A DNA stretch of 64,000 nucleotides. It comes from Cellulomonas fimi ATCC 484 (lineage in GTDB: Bacteria > Actinomycetota > Actinomycetes > Actinomycetales > Cellulomonadaceae). A model generated the notes under the pieces. That model had not been told where the DNA came from. It saw only the letters and a list, made by a program, of their open reading frames with translations, and did no database searches. Location: the NCBI RefSeq assembly GCF_000212695.1, contig NC_015514.1, positions 1,178,001 through 1,242,000 on the forward strand. Direction: 5' to 3'. Made by a program: the position numbers and the translations under genes. Positions 47,701 to 56,691 of this stretch are shown in pieces (the stretch's first letter is position 1; every line of letters starts with the position of its first letter).

Positions 47701-50689
47701 CACGACGGACAAGATCCCCGCGGGCGCGTACGAGGCCAAGGTCGCGCACGGCCTGTCGTGGGACGAGAACTACGGCGCGGGCGGCGCCCCGGGCGGCGCG
47801 AACATCCCGTTCACCGTGCCCGGCGGCAAGCCCGTGACGTTCTCCTACGTCCTCGCGACGCACGTCCTCACGGTCGAGGTCACCGACCCGCCGCTGCCCG
47901 GCACGGGCGAGGAGCGGGCGCAGTGGATCGACGCGGAGACGATCGCGTGGCCCGCCGAGTGGGCGACCGACCCGGCGGCCTCGACGTGGCACCTGCACGG
48001 TGCGCCGGACGGCTCGCTCGGCGTGACCGACGGGGCGGTGACCGGCGCGACGACGACCGTCGACCTCACCTACGACCCCGACGGGCTCAGCGACGCGCAG
48101 CTCGAACGCTTCCCGGCGCTCGCGGGCTACCTCGCGCTGCGGGTCGACGCGTCGGCCGACGACGCTCGCGAGCTGCTGCGCGGCGAGCTGCTCGTCACCC
48201 AGGAGGCGGCGGACGGCGCGCTCCAGGCGGCGACCGGTGTGCAGGTCCCGGGCGTGCTCGACGACCTGTACGCCGACGACGCGTCCGACCGGGCGCTGGG
48301 CACCACGTGGCGCAAGGGCGTCCCGACGCTCGCGCTGTGGGCGCCGACGGCCCAGGACGTGCACCTGCTGCTCTGGCCGGCGAACCGGTCCGGTGCGGTG
48401 GACACCTCCGCAGAGCCGCAGCGCGTCGCGGCGGAGCTCCAGGACGACGGCACGTGGACCGTCGCCGGGAAGAAGTCGTGGAAGGGCGCGGCCTACCTGT
48501 GGGAGGTCACGGTGTACGCCCCGACGACGGACGCCGTCGAGGTCAACCGGGTGACCGACCCGTACTCGGTCGCGCTCACCCTCGACAGCACGCACTCGGT
48601 GCTGGTCGACCTGGCGGACAAGGAGTACCGCCCGAAGCAGTGGGAGAAGGCGAAGCAGCCCGTCGTGCGGCCCGTCGACCAGACGATCTACGAGCTGCAC
48701 GTCCGCGACTTCTCGATCAGCGACCCGACCGTCCCGGCCGAGAAGCGCGGCACGTACCTCGCGTTCGCGACGGACGGCGCCGGGCGCCAGCACCTGCGCT
48801 CGCTCGCCGACGCCGGGCTGACGACCGTGCACCTGCTGCCCACGTTCGACATCGCCACGATCCCCGAGGACCGCGCCGACCAGGCGACGCCGCAGTGCGA
48901 CCTCGCCGCGTTCCCGCCGGACTCGCCCGAGCAGCAGGCGTGCGTCACCGCGGTGGCCGCGCAGGACGGCTTCAACTGGGGCTACGACCCGCTGCACTGG
49001 ACGACGCCCGAGGGCTCGTACGCGGTCGACGCCGACGGCGGAGCGCGCGTCGCGGAGTTCCGCACGATGGTGGGGGCGCTGCACGCCGACGGCCTGCAGG
49101 TCGTGCTCGACCAGGTGTTCAACCACACCGCGGCGAGCGGCCAGGACCCGAAGTCGGTCCTCGACCGCGTGGTCCCCGGCTACTACCACCGGCTCAACGC
49201 GACCGGTGCGGTCGAGACGTCCACGTGCTGCCAGAACGTCGCGACGGAGCACCGCATGGCCGAGAAGATGATGGTCGACTCGGTCGTCACGTGGGCTCGT
49301 GACTACAAGGTCGACGGGTTCCGCTTCGACCTCATGGGCCACCACTCGCGCGACACCATGGAGGCGGTCCGCGACGCTCTCGACGGGCTGACGCCGAAGA
49401 AGGACGGCGTCGACGGCCGCAAGGTCTACCTGTACGGCGAGGGCTGGAACTTCGGCGAGGTCGCCGACAACCGGCTCTTCTACCAGGCCACGCAGGGGCA
49501 GCTCGGCGGGACGGGGATCGGCACGTTCTCCGACCGGCTGCGCGACGCGGTCCGCGGCGGCGGCCCGTTCGACGAGAACCCGCGCATCCAGGGCTTCGGC
49601 TCGGGGGCGTACACCGACCCGAACGGCGACCCGGTCAACGGCACCGAGGCCGAGCAGCTCGCTCGTGTCCAGCACGCGGCCGACCTGGTGCGGCTCGGCA
49701 TGGCCGGCAACCTGCGGGACTACGCGTTCCTCACCTCGGCGGGGGAGGTCCAGGCGGGAGACGAGCTGGACTACAACGGCCAGCCGGCGGGCTACGCGGA
49801 CTCGCCGGAGGAGGTCGTCACCTACGTCGACGCGCACGACAACGAGACGCTGTTCGACGCGCTGACGTACAAGCTCCCGCAGTCGACGACCATGGCGGAC
49901 CGCGTGCGGATGAACACCGTCGCGCTGTCCACCACGGCGCTGGCGCAGACGCCGAGCTTCTGGCACGCGGGCGCCGACCTGCTGCGCAGCAAGTCGCTCG
50001 ACCGCAACTCCTACGACTCGGGCGACTGGTTCAACCTGTTCGACCCGTCGATGCAGGACAACGGCTTCGGTCGCGGCCTGCCGCCGCGGCCCGACAACGA
50101 GGCCAAGTGGGCGTTCCAGCAGCCGCTGCTCGCCGACCCGGCCCTCAAGCCCGCGCCGGCGGACATCGCGGCGGCCTCGGCGGCCGCGGAGGACCTGCTC
50201 CGTCTGCGGTTCTCGACGCCCCTGTTCCGGCTCGGCTCCGCCGACCTCATCGAGCGGAAGGTGACGTTCCCGGGCTCCGGCCCCGACGCCGACCCGGGCG
50301 TGGTCGTCATGCACGTGGCCGACGAGGGCGGCTGGAACCGGGAGACGCGGCGTTGGGACCGCGACGTCGACCGGAAGCTCGACGGGCTGCTCGTGGTCGT
50401 CAACGCCTCCGACGAGGCGACGACGCAGACGATCCCGGCGCTCGCGGGCGACCGGTACACGCTCTCGACGGTGCAGGCGCGGGGCGGCGACTCGGTGGTC
50501 AAGGCGACGACGTGGGACCGGTCGACGGGCGCCGTGACGGTGCCAGCCCGTACGGTGGCAGTGCTCGTCGAGAAGGACACGACCGGCTCGCACCACCCGT
50601 CCCACTGGTGGGACGGCGTGCGGGACTGGTTCGGTGAGGACGGGCCGGGCGCCTCGTGGAGGTGGCTGCTCGGCTGGTTCGGCGGCTGA
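44768..50689 (+). CDS. Secreted bifunctional amylopullulanase (two GH13 domains, three X25 modules)
   Basis: 1,973 aa, exported by a signal peptide (about residues 1-50). Order: X25-type starch-binding module (54-150), alpha-amylase GH13 domain (about 170-640; nucleophile Asp426 in GFRIDTAKH, acid/base Glu460 in FGEVYD, Asp531 in GNHD), a linker/Fn3-like region, two further X25 modules (about 841-940 and 942-1040; each with the ELGCAxDW...C signature), pullulanase N2/CBM48 region (about 1045-1290), pullulanase GH13 domain (about 1300-1800; Asp1521 in VDGFRFDLMGHH, Glu1558 in YGEGWNF, Asp1691 in DAHDNE) and C-terminal beta domain. All six catalytic acids are present, so it should cleave alpha-1,4 and alpha-1,6 bonds in starch and pullulan. 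GGAG lies before ATG 44768. Confidence 0.95.
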   Translation: MSRRPLAPAGGPAPTGRRLTAGLTALAVGAGLVGTAALAAATAPPAAAVATTAALVGSLQSELGCAGDWAPDCAATELAPTGDGRFTADFEVPAGAWEYKVALNDAWDESYGVDGSGDNSPLVLAGPTTLRVTYDDATHRTSVTPLGLGGGYTDADAALVAEPVRDPGAGKSFYFVMTDRFANADPSNDTGGLTGDRLTTGLDPTDKGFYHGGDIAGLRERLDYVEGLGTSAIWLTPSFKNNPVQGTGADASAGYHGYWITDFTQIDPHLGTNAELEALIDEAHARGIDVYFDIITNHTADVIDYAEGTYGYVDQATDPYRAADGTPFDPGDYAGTGDFPALDPATSFPYTPVVDPADADVKVPAWLNDPTLYHNRGNSTWTGESVTYGDFSGLDDLMTEHPTVVDGFEDVYEAWVDLGIDGFRIDTAKHVNFEFWQEWATAIGEHAASVGNPDFFMFGEVYDADPAKLSPYVRRTDMNAVLDFTFQSAAAGYAGGSSSAEALSTLFAGDDYYTTPTSNAQALPTFLGNHDMGRIGYFVKNASDPQARSQLAHALMYLTRGQPVVYYGDEQGFVGDGSLNGTDKDARQSLFATQVDEYADQALLDGTTAGAVDRYDTDTVLYRTIADLAALRAETPALRTGAQIERYSDGGVYAFSRVDASEKVEHLVALNNGTAPATVTVDTLTPGATFTGLYGTTGTVTAAADGTVPLTIPALSAVVLRAGTTVGAPATAGPITVDVPGAGAAVSGVAPVGADVADDMWSQTSFAYRVVGDTGWTALGTSETTSPRVYHDVTDLDRGTLVEYRAVTVDAAGHRSAASTFGSVGIRVDGDVDEGPDPGDLVVSVPGSHNSEMGCAGDWAPACETARLTYRADGVYAGTFTLPAGSYEYKVAIGGSWTENYGAGGVRDGANVTYTLAAPTAVTFYYDPVTHWFTSTAQGPVLTVPGSHNSELGCAADWSPDCLRTWLQDPDGDGTYTFTTDKIPAGAYEAKVAHGLSWDENYGAGGAPGGANIPFTVPGGKPVTFSYVLATHVLTVEVTDPPLPGTGEERAQWIDAETIAWPAEWATDPAASTWHLHGAPDGSLGVTDGAVTGATTTVDLTYDPDGLSDAQLERFPALAGYLALRVDASADDARELLRGELLVTQEAADGALQAATGVQVPGVLDDLYADDASDRALGTTWRKGVPTLALWAPTAQDVHLLLWPANRSGAVDTSAEPQRVAAELQDDGTWTVAGKKSWKGAAYLWEVTVYAPTTDAVEVNRVTDPYSVALTLDSTHSVLVDLADKEYRPKQWEKAKQPVVRPVDQTIYELHVRDFSISDPTVPAEKRGTYLAFATDGAGRQHLRSLADAGLTTVHLLPTFDIATIPEDRADQATPQCDLAAFPPDSPEQQACVTAVAAQDGFNWGYDPLHWTTPEGSYAVDADGGARVAEFRTMVGALHADGLQVVLDQVFNHTAASGQDPKSVLDRVVPGYYHRLNATGAVETSTCCQNVATEHRMAEKMMVDSVVTWARDYKVDGFRFDLMGHHSRDTMEAVRDALDGLTPKKDGVDGRKVYLYGEGWNFGEVADNRLFYQATQGQLGGTGIGTFSDRLRDAVRGGGPFDENPRIQGFGSGAYTDPNGDPVNGTEAEQLARVQHAADLVRLGMAGNLRDYAFLTSAGEVQAGDELDYNGQPAGYADSPEEVVTYVDAHDNETLFDALTYKLPQSTTMADRVRMNTVALSTTALAQTPSFWHAGADLLRSKSLDRNSYDSGDWFNLFDPSMQDNGFGRGLPPRPDNEAKWAFQQPLLADPALKPAPADIAAASAAAEDLLRLRFSTPLFRLGSADLIERKVTFPGSGPDADPGVVVMHVADEGGWNRETRRWDRDVDRKLDGLLVVVNASDEATTQTIPALAGDRYTLSTVQARGGDSVVKATTWDRSTGAVTVPARTVAVLVEKDTTGSHHPSHWWDGVRDWFGEDGPGASWRWLLGWFGG

Positions 50690-50696
50690 TGTGGTC

Positions 50697-50728
50697 GCGG
50701 GGTGGGGGATCCGCAGCTCCCACCCCGC
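50697..50728 (+). terminator. First hairpin after amylopullulanase
   Basis: GCGGGGTGGG (50697-50706) pairs with CCCACCCCGC (50719-50728), 10-bp stem. It is followed within 15 bases by a stronger hairpin. Confidence 0.5.
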
Positions 50729-50742
50729 GCCGCCGCACCGCG

Positions 50743-50776
50743 AGGGGCCCGCACCGGAGGAGGGGTGCGGGCCCCT
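50743..50776 (+). terminator. Main terminator of amylopullulanase
   Basis: GGGGCCCGCACC (50744-50755) pairs perfectly with GGTGCGGGCCCC (50764-50775), extended by an A-T pair, loop 8 nt, followed by TT. It insulates the S1 protease promoter downstream. Confidence 0.8.
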
Positions 50777-50902
50777 TGTCGTGCTCCGAGAGATGCCGAG
50801 ATGCCCGGAAAGTCACCGTTCCGCGGGAGCGCTACCGCCCAGTAGCATCCGTGTCGCACCAGTCGATGACACCAGTCATTCGTCTACTTACGGAGCTGTG
50901 AC

Positions 50903-52381
50903 ATGAGACGCATGCGACACACCATCGCCATCGCCGGGCTCGCCACCGCGCTCGCCCTCGTCCCCGCCGCCGGCTGGGCGGCGTCGCCCGACCCCGACGT
51001 CGACGCCCCCGGCCCCACCTCCGCGCCCAAGGTCGCGAACGGCGTGCTCGACGCCATGCAGCGCGACCTGGGCATGTCGCGGAGCGCCGCGCAGGACCGC
51101 CTCGCGTTCCAGGCCGCCGCCGCGGAGACCGAGCAGACGCTGCAGGCCCGCATCGGCGCCGACTGGGCCGGCGCCTGGCTCGACCCGAAGGCGAACGTCC
51201 TGCACGTGGCCGTCACCGACGCCGCCGACGGGCCCGCCGTGCGCGCCGCCGGCGCACGCCCGGTCGTCGCCGCCCACACGCTCGCCGAGCTCGACGGGTG
51301 GCGCGCCGGCCTCGACGCCGCCCTCACGCCCGTCGCCGCGACCGTCCCGTCCTGGTACGTCGACGTGACCACCAACAGCGTCGTCGTCAACGCCACCGCG
51401 GGCGCGGTCGAGCAGGCGCGCTCGCTGGTCGCAGCCGCGGGCGTCCCGGCCGACGCCGTCCGTGTCGTCGAGACGACCGAGGCCCCGCGCACGTTCATCG
51501 ACGTCATCGGGGGCAACGCGTACTACATCGGCGGCGGCCGCTGCTCCGTCGGGTTCGCCGTCACCGGGGGCTTCGTGACCGCCGGGCACTGCGGCCGCAC
51601 CGGCGCGGCCACGACGAGCCCGTCGGGCACGTTCGCCGGCTCGAGCTTCCCGGGCAACGACTACGCGTGGGTGCGGGTCGCGTCGGGCAACACGCCCGTC
51701 GGCGCGGTGAACAACTACAGCGGCGGCACGGTCGCCGTCGCCGGCTCGACCCAGGCCGCCGTCGGTGCGACCGTGTGCCGCTCGGGCTCCACCACCGGCT
51801 GGCGGTGCGGCACCATCCAGGCGTTCAACGCGACCGTCAACTACGCCGAGGGCAGCGTCTCCGGCCTCATCCGCACGAACGTGTGCGCCGAGCCCGGCGA
51901 CTCGGGCGGCTCGCTCGTCGCCGGCAACCAGGCGCAGGGCATGACGTCGGGCGGCTCCGGCAACTGCTCCAGCGGCGGCACCACGTACTTCCAGCCCGTC
52001 AACGAGGCGCTCTCCGCCTACGGCCTGACGCTCGTCACCTCCGGCGGCACGACCCCGCCGCCGCCGACCGGCTGCTCGGGCTACGCGCGCACCTACACGG
52101 GTTCGCTCAGCACCGGGCGCTCCGCGATCCAGCCGAGCGGCAGCTACGTCACCGTGTCCTCGAGCGGCACGATCCGCCTGTGCCTCGACGGCCCCACCGG
52201 CTCCGACTTCGACCTCTACCTGCAGAAGTGGAACGGGTCCTCGTGGGCGTCGGTCGCGTCGGCGACGTCCTCGTCGGCCGACGAGACGATCAGCTACACC
52301 GGCACCGCCGGCCAGTACCGGTACGGCGTGTACGCCTACGCGGGCTCCGGCTCCTACACCCTGGGCGCGACCACGCCCTGA
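50903..52381 (+). CDS. Secreted S1E serine protease (alpha-lytic type) with C-terminal PPC domain
   Basis: 492-aa pre-pro-protease. Signal peptide about residues 1-27, alpha-lytic-type pro-region to about 196, mature chymotrypsin-fold domain from FIDVIGGNAYYIGGGRCS (about 197-385), a short Gly/Pro linker, and a PPC domain (about 395-492). The triad is His229 (TAGHC), Asp253 (GNDYAWV) and Ser334 (GDSGGS), and Cys pairs typical of S1E proteases are present. The mature part closely resembles the characterised Cellulomonas protease as I remember it. GGAG lies eight bases before the ATG. The pro-region should fold the enzyme and then be cut off. Confidence 0.94.
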   Translation: MRRMRHTIAIAGLATALALVPAAGWAASPDPDVDAPGPTSAPKVANGVLDAMQRDLGMSRSAAQDRLAFQAAAAETEQTLQARIGADWAGAWLDPKANVLHVAVTDAADGPAVRAAGARPVVAAHTLAELDGWRAGLDAALTPVAATVPSWYVDVTTNSVVVNATAGAVEQARSLVAAAGVPADAVRVVETTEAPRTFIDVIGGNAYYIGGGRCSVGFAVTGGFVTAGHCGRTGAATTSPSGTFAGSSFPGNDYAWVRVASGNTPVGAVNNYSGGTVAVAGSTQAAVGATVCRSGSTTGWRCGTIQAFNATVNYAEGSVSGLIRTNVCAEPGDSGGSLVAGNQAQGMTSGGSGNCSSGGTTYFQPVNEALSAYGLTLVTSGGTTPPPPTGCSGYARTYTGSLSTGRSAIQPSGSYVTVSSSGTIRLCLDGPTGSDFDLYLQKWNGSSWASVASATSSSADETISYTGTAGQYRYGVYAYAGSGSYTLGATTP

Positions 52382-52394
52382 CCTCCCGGCACGC

Positions 52395-52434
52395 CGACGG
52401 GCCCGTCACCCCTGCGGGGGCGGCGGGCCCGTCG
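52395..52434. terminator. Bidirectional terminator between protease and purU
   Basis: CGACGGGCCCG (52395-52405) pairs exactly with CGGGCCCGTCG (52424-52434), 18-nt loop. It lies in the 73-bp gap between the convergent genes. Confidence 0.6.
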
Positions 52435-52454
52435 CCGTGCGCCGGACGGGTCGC

Positions 52455-53330
<876 letters not shown>

Positions 53331-53377
53331 GACCCTGAGAGTAGTGCGCCCGCGCGAGGGGCTGAGACGATGACGCC

Positions 53378-53875
53378 ATGACGCAGGCCGACCTGGACAT
53401 CCGCACGGTCTCCCTCGACGACGCGGGCGAGCTCCTCACGCTGCGCCGCGCCGCGTTCGTCACGGAGGCGCAGCAGTACGGGGACCCCCACATCCCGCCG
53501 CTGACGCAGACGCTCGACGAGCTCCGCGCCGACCTGACGGCGGACGGCGTCATCACGCTCGGCGCGTGGTCGGGCCACCGCCTCATCGGCTCGATCCGCG
53601 TCGTCACCGAGGGCACCAAGGCGACCCTCGGCCGGTTCGCGGTCGCCCCGGACCTGCAGGGCAAGGGGGTGGGCACGCGCCTGCTCATGGCGATCCTGCC
53701 GATCCTGCCCGACGGCATCGAAGAGGTCTGGGTCTTCACGGGACGCGACTCGCTGCACAACATCTCGCTGTACGAGAAGCACGGCTACGAGCACCAGCAC
53801 GACAAGCTCGCGGGCGACCTGACGTATGCGTACCTGCGCAAGATCCTCGGCGACGACGAGCGCGCCGACGCCTGA
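53378..53875 (+). CDS. GNAT family N-acetyltransferase
   Basis: 165 aa with the acetyl-CoA pyrophosphate loop VAPDLQGKGVGTRLLMAIL (about residues 89-107) and the final motif HNISLYEKHGYE. The substrate is unknown. ATG at 53378 is six bases past GACGAT (53366-53371): leaderless. The next gene starts one base after its stop and is probably coupled. Confidence 0.9.
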   Translation: MTQADLDIRTVSLDDAGELLTLRRAAFVTEAQQYGDPHIPPLTQTLDELRADLTADGVITLGAWSGHRLIGSIRVVTEGTKATLGRFAVAPDLQGKGVGTRLLMAILPILPDGIEEVWVFTGRDSLHNISLYEKHGYEHQHDKLAGDLTYAYLRKILGDDERADA

Positions 53876-53876
53876 C

Positions 53877-54650
53877 GTGCCCGGCTCCGGGCGTGTGCCC
53901 GTCGCGGGTGCGGAGCTCGCGGGGCGGCCGGTGGACCCGGCGGTCGTGCCGCGAGCCGTGGCGGGCATGGGCGGTGTGCGTGAGGTCGTGTGGCGCAACG
54001 AGCTCGGCGGGCTGACGTTCCTGCTCGACGAGCCCGAGCGCTTCGTCAAGTGGGTGCCCACCGGGTTGCCGCTCGACCTCGACGCCGAGGTGGTGCGGCT
54101 GCGCTGGGCGGCGCGCTTCACGCCCGTGCCGACCGTGCTGGAGGCGGGCGCCGACGACGAGGGCGCGTGGATCGTGACGCACCCGCTCGCCGGGCGCAGT
54201 GCCGTGGACCCGCGCTGGCTCGACGAGCCCCTGACGGCGGTGCGGGCGATCGGGGCCGGGCTGCGGGCGATGCACGACGCGCTCCCGCTCGACGGGTGCC
54301 CGTTCGACTGGGGCGTCCCGCGGCGGCTGGCGGTGGCGGACGCGCGCGAGGGCGGCCGGTCGCCGGAGCGGGCTGCGCTGGGGGAGCCGCCGCCGGTCGA
54401 CCGGCTCGTGGTGTGCCACGGCGACGCCTGCGCGCCCAACACGCTCCTGGCGGACGACGGCTCGTGGCTCGCGCACGTCGACCTCGGTGCTCTGGGCGTC
54501 GCCGACCGCTGGGCGGACCTGGCCGTCGCGACCTACAGCACCCTGTGGAACTACGGGCCGGGCTACGAGGAGCCGCTACTCGACGCCTACGGGGTCGCGC
54601 CCGACCCCGCACGCACGGACTACTACCGGCGGTTGTGGGATGCCACCTGA
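53877..54650 (+). CDS. APH-family phosphotransferase
   Basis: 257 aa of the aminoglycoside phosphotransferase (APH(3')-like) fold. The catalytic loop HGDACAPN (His181, Asp183, Asn188) and the metal-binding DLG (Asp202) are intact; FVKWVPTG near residue 56 carries the ATP-contacting Lys. GTG at 53877 nearly abuts the acetyltransferase stop, giving a two-gene operon of tailoring enzymes; a GTG at 53892 is an alternative. The actual substrate may be a small metabolite, so drug resistance should not be assumed. Confidence 0.85.
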   Translation: MPGSGRVPVAGAELAGRPVDPAVVPRAVAGMGGVREVVWRNELGGLTFLLDEPERFVKWVPTGLPLDLDAEVVRLRWAARFTPVPTVLEAGADDEGAWIVTHPLAGRSAVDPRWLDEPLTAVRAIGAGLRAMHDALPLDGCPFDWGVPRRLAVADAREGGRSPERAALGEPPPVDRLVVCHGDACAPNTLLADDGSWLAHVDLGALGVADRWADLAVATYSTLWNYGPGYEEPLLDAYGVAPDPARTDYYRRLWDAT

Positions 54651-54657
54651 CGGCGCG

Positions 54658-55818
54658 ATGACGGCACCCGCACGGCCACCACGCCGAACGCCGAGCACGC
54701 GCGACAGGGTCCAGGCGTCCCGAGCACTCGTCCGCCGGAGCCTGTCAGTCAGCGGCTCGATGTGGCTGCTCGCCGTGGTCACGACGGCCACGCTGGCCGT
54801 CGTGACCACGGGCGACTGGCTCCCCGCCGTGACGGCTGTGCCCCGAGTCCCGGCGAGGGAAGGACTGGCGGTCCTGGCGTTCGCGCTGTCGTTCCAGGCC
54901 ATCATCGTCCGGAGCGCCGGGACGGCCGTCATCAACGGTGCCTCGTTCGAGGAGGCGATCCAGGAGCGTGCGCTGGCGGTCACCAGCGTGGTCGCTGGGA
55001 TCGTCGCCACCTGCGCTGGTCTCTGGATCGCCGTCGACGCGGTCCTCGGTTCCGGTGCCGGGGGCTCGAGGGTCGCGACGGTGCTGCTGAGCGTGTCGCT
55101 GGCCCAGGTCAACGCGTTTCTCGGGGGACTGTCACAGGTCCTCTGGCTGGACTCCGGCGGTCAGCGGGTGCCTGACTCGCTCGCCCGTCACGAACGGGTG
55201 ATCACGCGGTACCGGCAGTGGCTCGTCGACGAGCGGCTCGCCTGGCTGAACGGCGGCATTCCCGTGGGCGAACCAGCCTGGCGACGTCACGTCGCGGCCC
55301 GTCTGTGGCCGCTCCTCCTCCCGCTCGTGCTGGTCGCCGCAGGCGTCGGCGTGATGCTGAGCGCCGCCGCGGTCGGGGTCGCGGTGCTCGCCGGGTCGCC
55401 TGTCGGTGAGAACGCCGCTTCGGCGGCGGTGGGGATGATGTTGGCGCTCGTCGTCCTGCTCGCGCTCGGAGCCCTTCTCGGTGGCTGCCTGGCCGTGCCG
55501 CGCTCGTGGATCGTCGTCACGATCGGCAGCGTGTCCGCGCTCCTGTGGGCATGGTTGTCCGTGCTCGCGGTGCTGGCCGAGCCCGCGAAGGCGGCCGTGC
55601 GGCTGCTGCCGTCCGTCGGTGTTCTCGCGCTCGTCCTGGTGCCGCTCGTCGTCCGTCGGCGCGGTGGCCCCCGTTGGCTGGCGCGCTTCTCACGAGCGGA
55701 CCAGTGGCAGGGTCAGCGGCTCGCCGTGGCGGGGATGCTGCTGGTCAGCTCCTCGGGCTCCCTCACGTCCACGAAGCGCGAGCGCCGGGCGCGCAGGAGC
55801 CGGTCGGCGGCGGGCTGA
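54658..55818 (+). CDS. Unrecognised multi-pass membrane protein with atypical composition
   Basis: 386 aa with about eight hydrophobic segments (about residues 33-52, 66-86, 101-124, 132-150, 217-240, 247-268, 280-300 and 304-325). A large cytosolic stretch (about 160-212) lies between helices four and five. No known motif. By eye the region is visibly less GC-rich than its neighbours and uses more A/T-ending codons. The last 106 bases run antisense into the end of the EamA gene, so the C-terminal Arg-rich tail is probably acquired by readthrough after an insertion or deletion. The start is uncertain: ATG 54658 or 54640, neither with a clear ribosome site. Confidence 0.6.
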   Translation: MTAPARPPRRTPSTRDRVQASRALVRRSLSVSGSMWLLAVVTTATLAVVTTGDWLPAVTAVPRVPAREGLAVLAFALSFQAIIVRSAGTAVINGASFEEAIQERALAVTSVVAGIVATCAGLWIAVDAVLGSGAGGSRVATVLLSVSLAQVNAFLGGLSQVLWLDSGGQRVPDSLARHERVITRYRQWLVDERLAWLNGGIPVGEPAWRRHVAARLWPLLLPLVLVAAGVGVMLSAAAVGVAVLAGSPVGENAASAAVGMMLALVVLLALGALLGGCLAVPRSWIVVTIGSVSALLWAWLSVLAVLAEPAKAAVRLLPSVGVLALVLVPLVVRRRGGPRWLARFSRADQWQGQRLAVAGMLLVSSSGSLTSTKRERRARRSRSAAG

Positions 55819-56651
55819 CCGAGGAGCACGCCGAGCAGCACGACGACGAGGCCCGCGACCTGCAGCGGCCCGAGCCGCTCGCCCGCGACGGCGACGCCGA
55901 CGAGCACGCCCGCGACGGGGTTGAGGAGCCCGACCAGGCCGACGGTGCCGGCGGGCAGCCTGCGCAGGCCGGTGAACCACGCGAGGTACGCGACCGCGGT
56001 CGCGACGAGCGAGACGTAGGCGAAGCCGAGCAGCGCCCGGGCGTCCAGCGGCGGCGGCCCGCCCTCGACGGCGACGGCGAAGGGGACGAGCACGAGCCCG
56101 CCCGCGACGAGCTGCCACGCGGTCGACGAGACGACGTCGACGCCGCCGGCCCAGCGAGTGGCGAGCACGAAGCCGAGGCTGGACATGAGCATCGCGGCGA
56201 CGGACGCGGCGACGCCGAGCGGCTGGATCTCACCGCCACCCGTGAGCAGCATGGCCGCGACGCCCACGACGCCGAGCCCGGCACCGGCGAGCCCGAGCGC
56301 GCGGGGCTTCTGCGCGAGCAGCGCCCACGCGACGAGCATCATGACGACGGGTGACGTCGCCATGACCGTGGAGGCGACGCTCGACGGCAGGAGCTGCGCG
56401 GCCACGTAGATCAGCGCGAAGAACGCGCCCATCGACAGGGTGCCGAGGACCAGGGAGCGCCACCACCACGCGCCGCGGGGGAGCCGGCGGACGAGGAGCA
56501 GCAGGACGAGCCCGGCCGGCAGGGCGCGCAGCACGGAGCCCCAGAGCGGGAAGTCGGCCGGCAGCGCGTGCTTCGTCACGTAGTAGGTCGTGCCCCACGT
56601 GAGGGGGGCGACGGCGGTCAGGAGCGACCAGCGCAGCGACTTGTCTTCCAT
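55713..56651 (-). CDS. EamA/DMT-family transporter
   Basis: 312-aa drug/metabolite exporter with ten helices arranged as two EamA repeats (WGTTYYVTKHALPADFPLWGSVLRALPAGL... and VAMLMSSLGFVLATRW... to VLLGVLLGQP). The substrate is unknown; amino acids or drugs are usual. ATG at 56651 lies seven bases past TATGTT (56664-56659), leaderless, inside the palindromic operator shared with the divergent MarR gene. Its 3' end overlaps the membrane protein gene on the other strand. Confidence 0.9.
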   Translation of the reverse strand: MEDKSLRWSLLTAVAPLTWGTTYYVTKHALPADFPLWGSVLRALPAGLVLLLLVRRLPRGAWWWRSLVLGTLSMGAFFALIYVAAQLLPSSVASTVMATSPVVMMLVAWALLAQKPRALGLAGAGLGVVGVAAMLLTGGGEIQPLGVAASVAAMLMSSLGFVLATRWAGGVDVVSSTAWQLVAGGLVLVPFAVAVEGGPPPLDARALLGFAYVSLVATAVAYLAWFTGLRRLPAGTVGLVGLLNPVAGVLVGVAVAGERLGPLQVAGLVVVLLGVLLGQPAADRLLRARRSRFVDVREPEELTSSIPATASR

Positions 56652-56681
56652 GGAAGACAACATACCTTCCTTGGAAGATAT
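56641..56681. promoter_or_regulatory. Twin MarR operators between eamA and marR genes
   Basis: TTGTCTTCCATGGAAGACAA (56641-56660) is a perfect 20-bp palindrome. A second, ATACCTTCCTTGGAAGATAT (56662-56681), matches in 8 of 10 arm positions. The centres are 21 bp apart, two helical turns. They cover both divergent -10 boxes (TATGTT for eamA, TATGAT for marR), so one MarR regulator probably represses both genes until its ligand binds. Confidence 0.8.
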
Positions 56682-56691
56682 GATCGACCCC

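Noticed and set aside
44207..50605. A 2,132-codon open frame on the minus strand covering the amylopullulanase gene
   Set aside because: It is antisense to a gene with two complete catalytic domains. Its product is an Arg/Val/Asp-rich low-complexity string with no domain, the usual by-product of GC-rich third positions on the other strand.
50847..50867. Two CACCAGTC copies 13 bp apart upstream of the S1 protease
   Set aside because: The spacing is not helical, the unit is short, and no promoter element lines up convincingly; I could not support an operator.
53877..54650. Aminoglycoside resistance gene
   Set aside because: The APH fold and catalytic residues are present, but this superfamily includes many metabolite kinases. 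Context (acetyltransferase, membrane protein) does not show drug modification.
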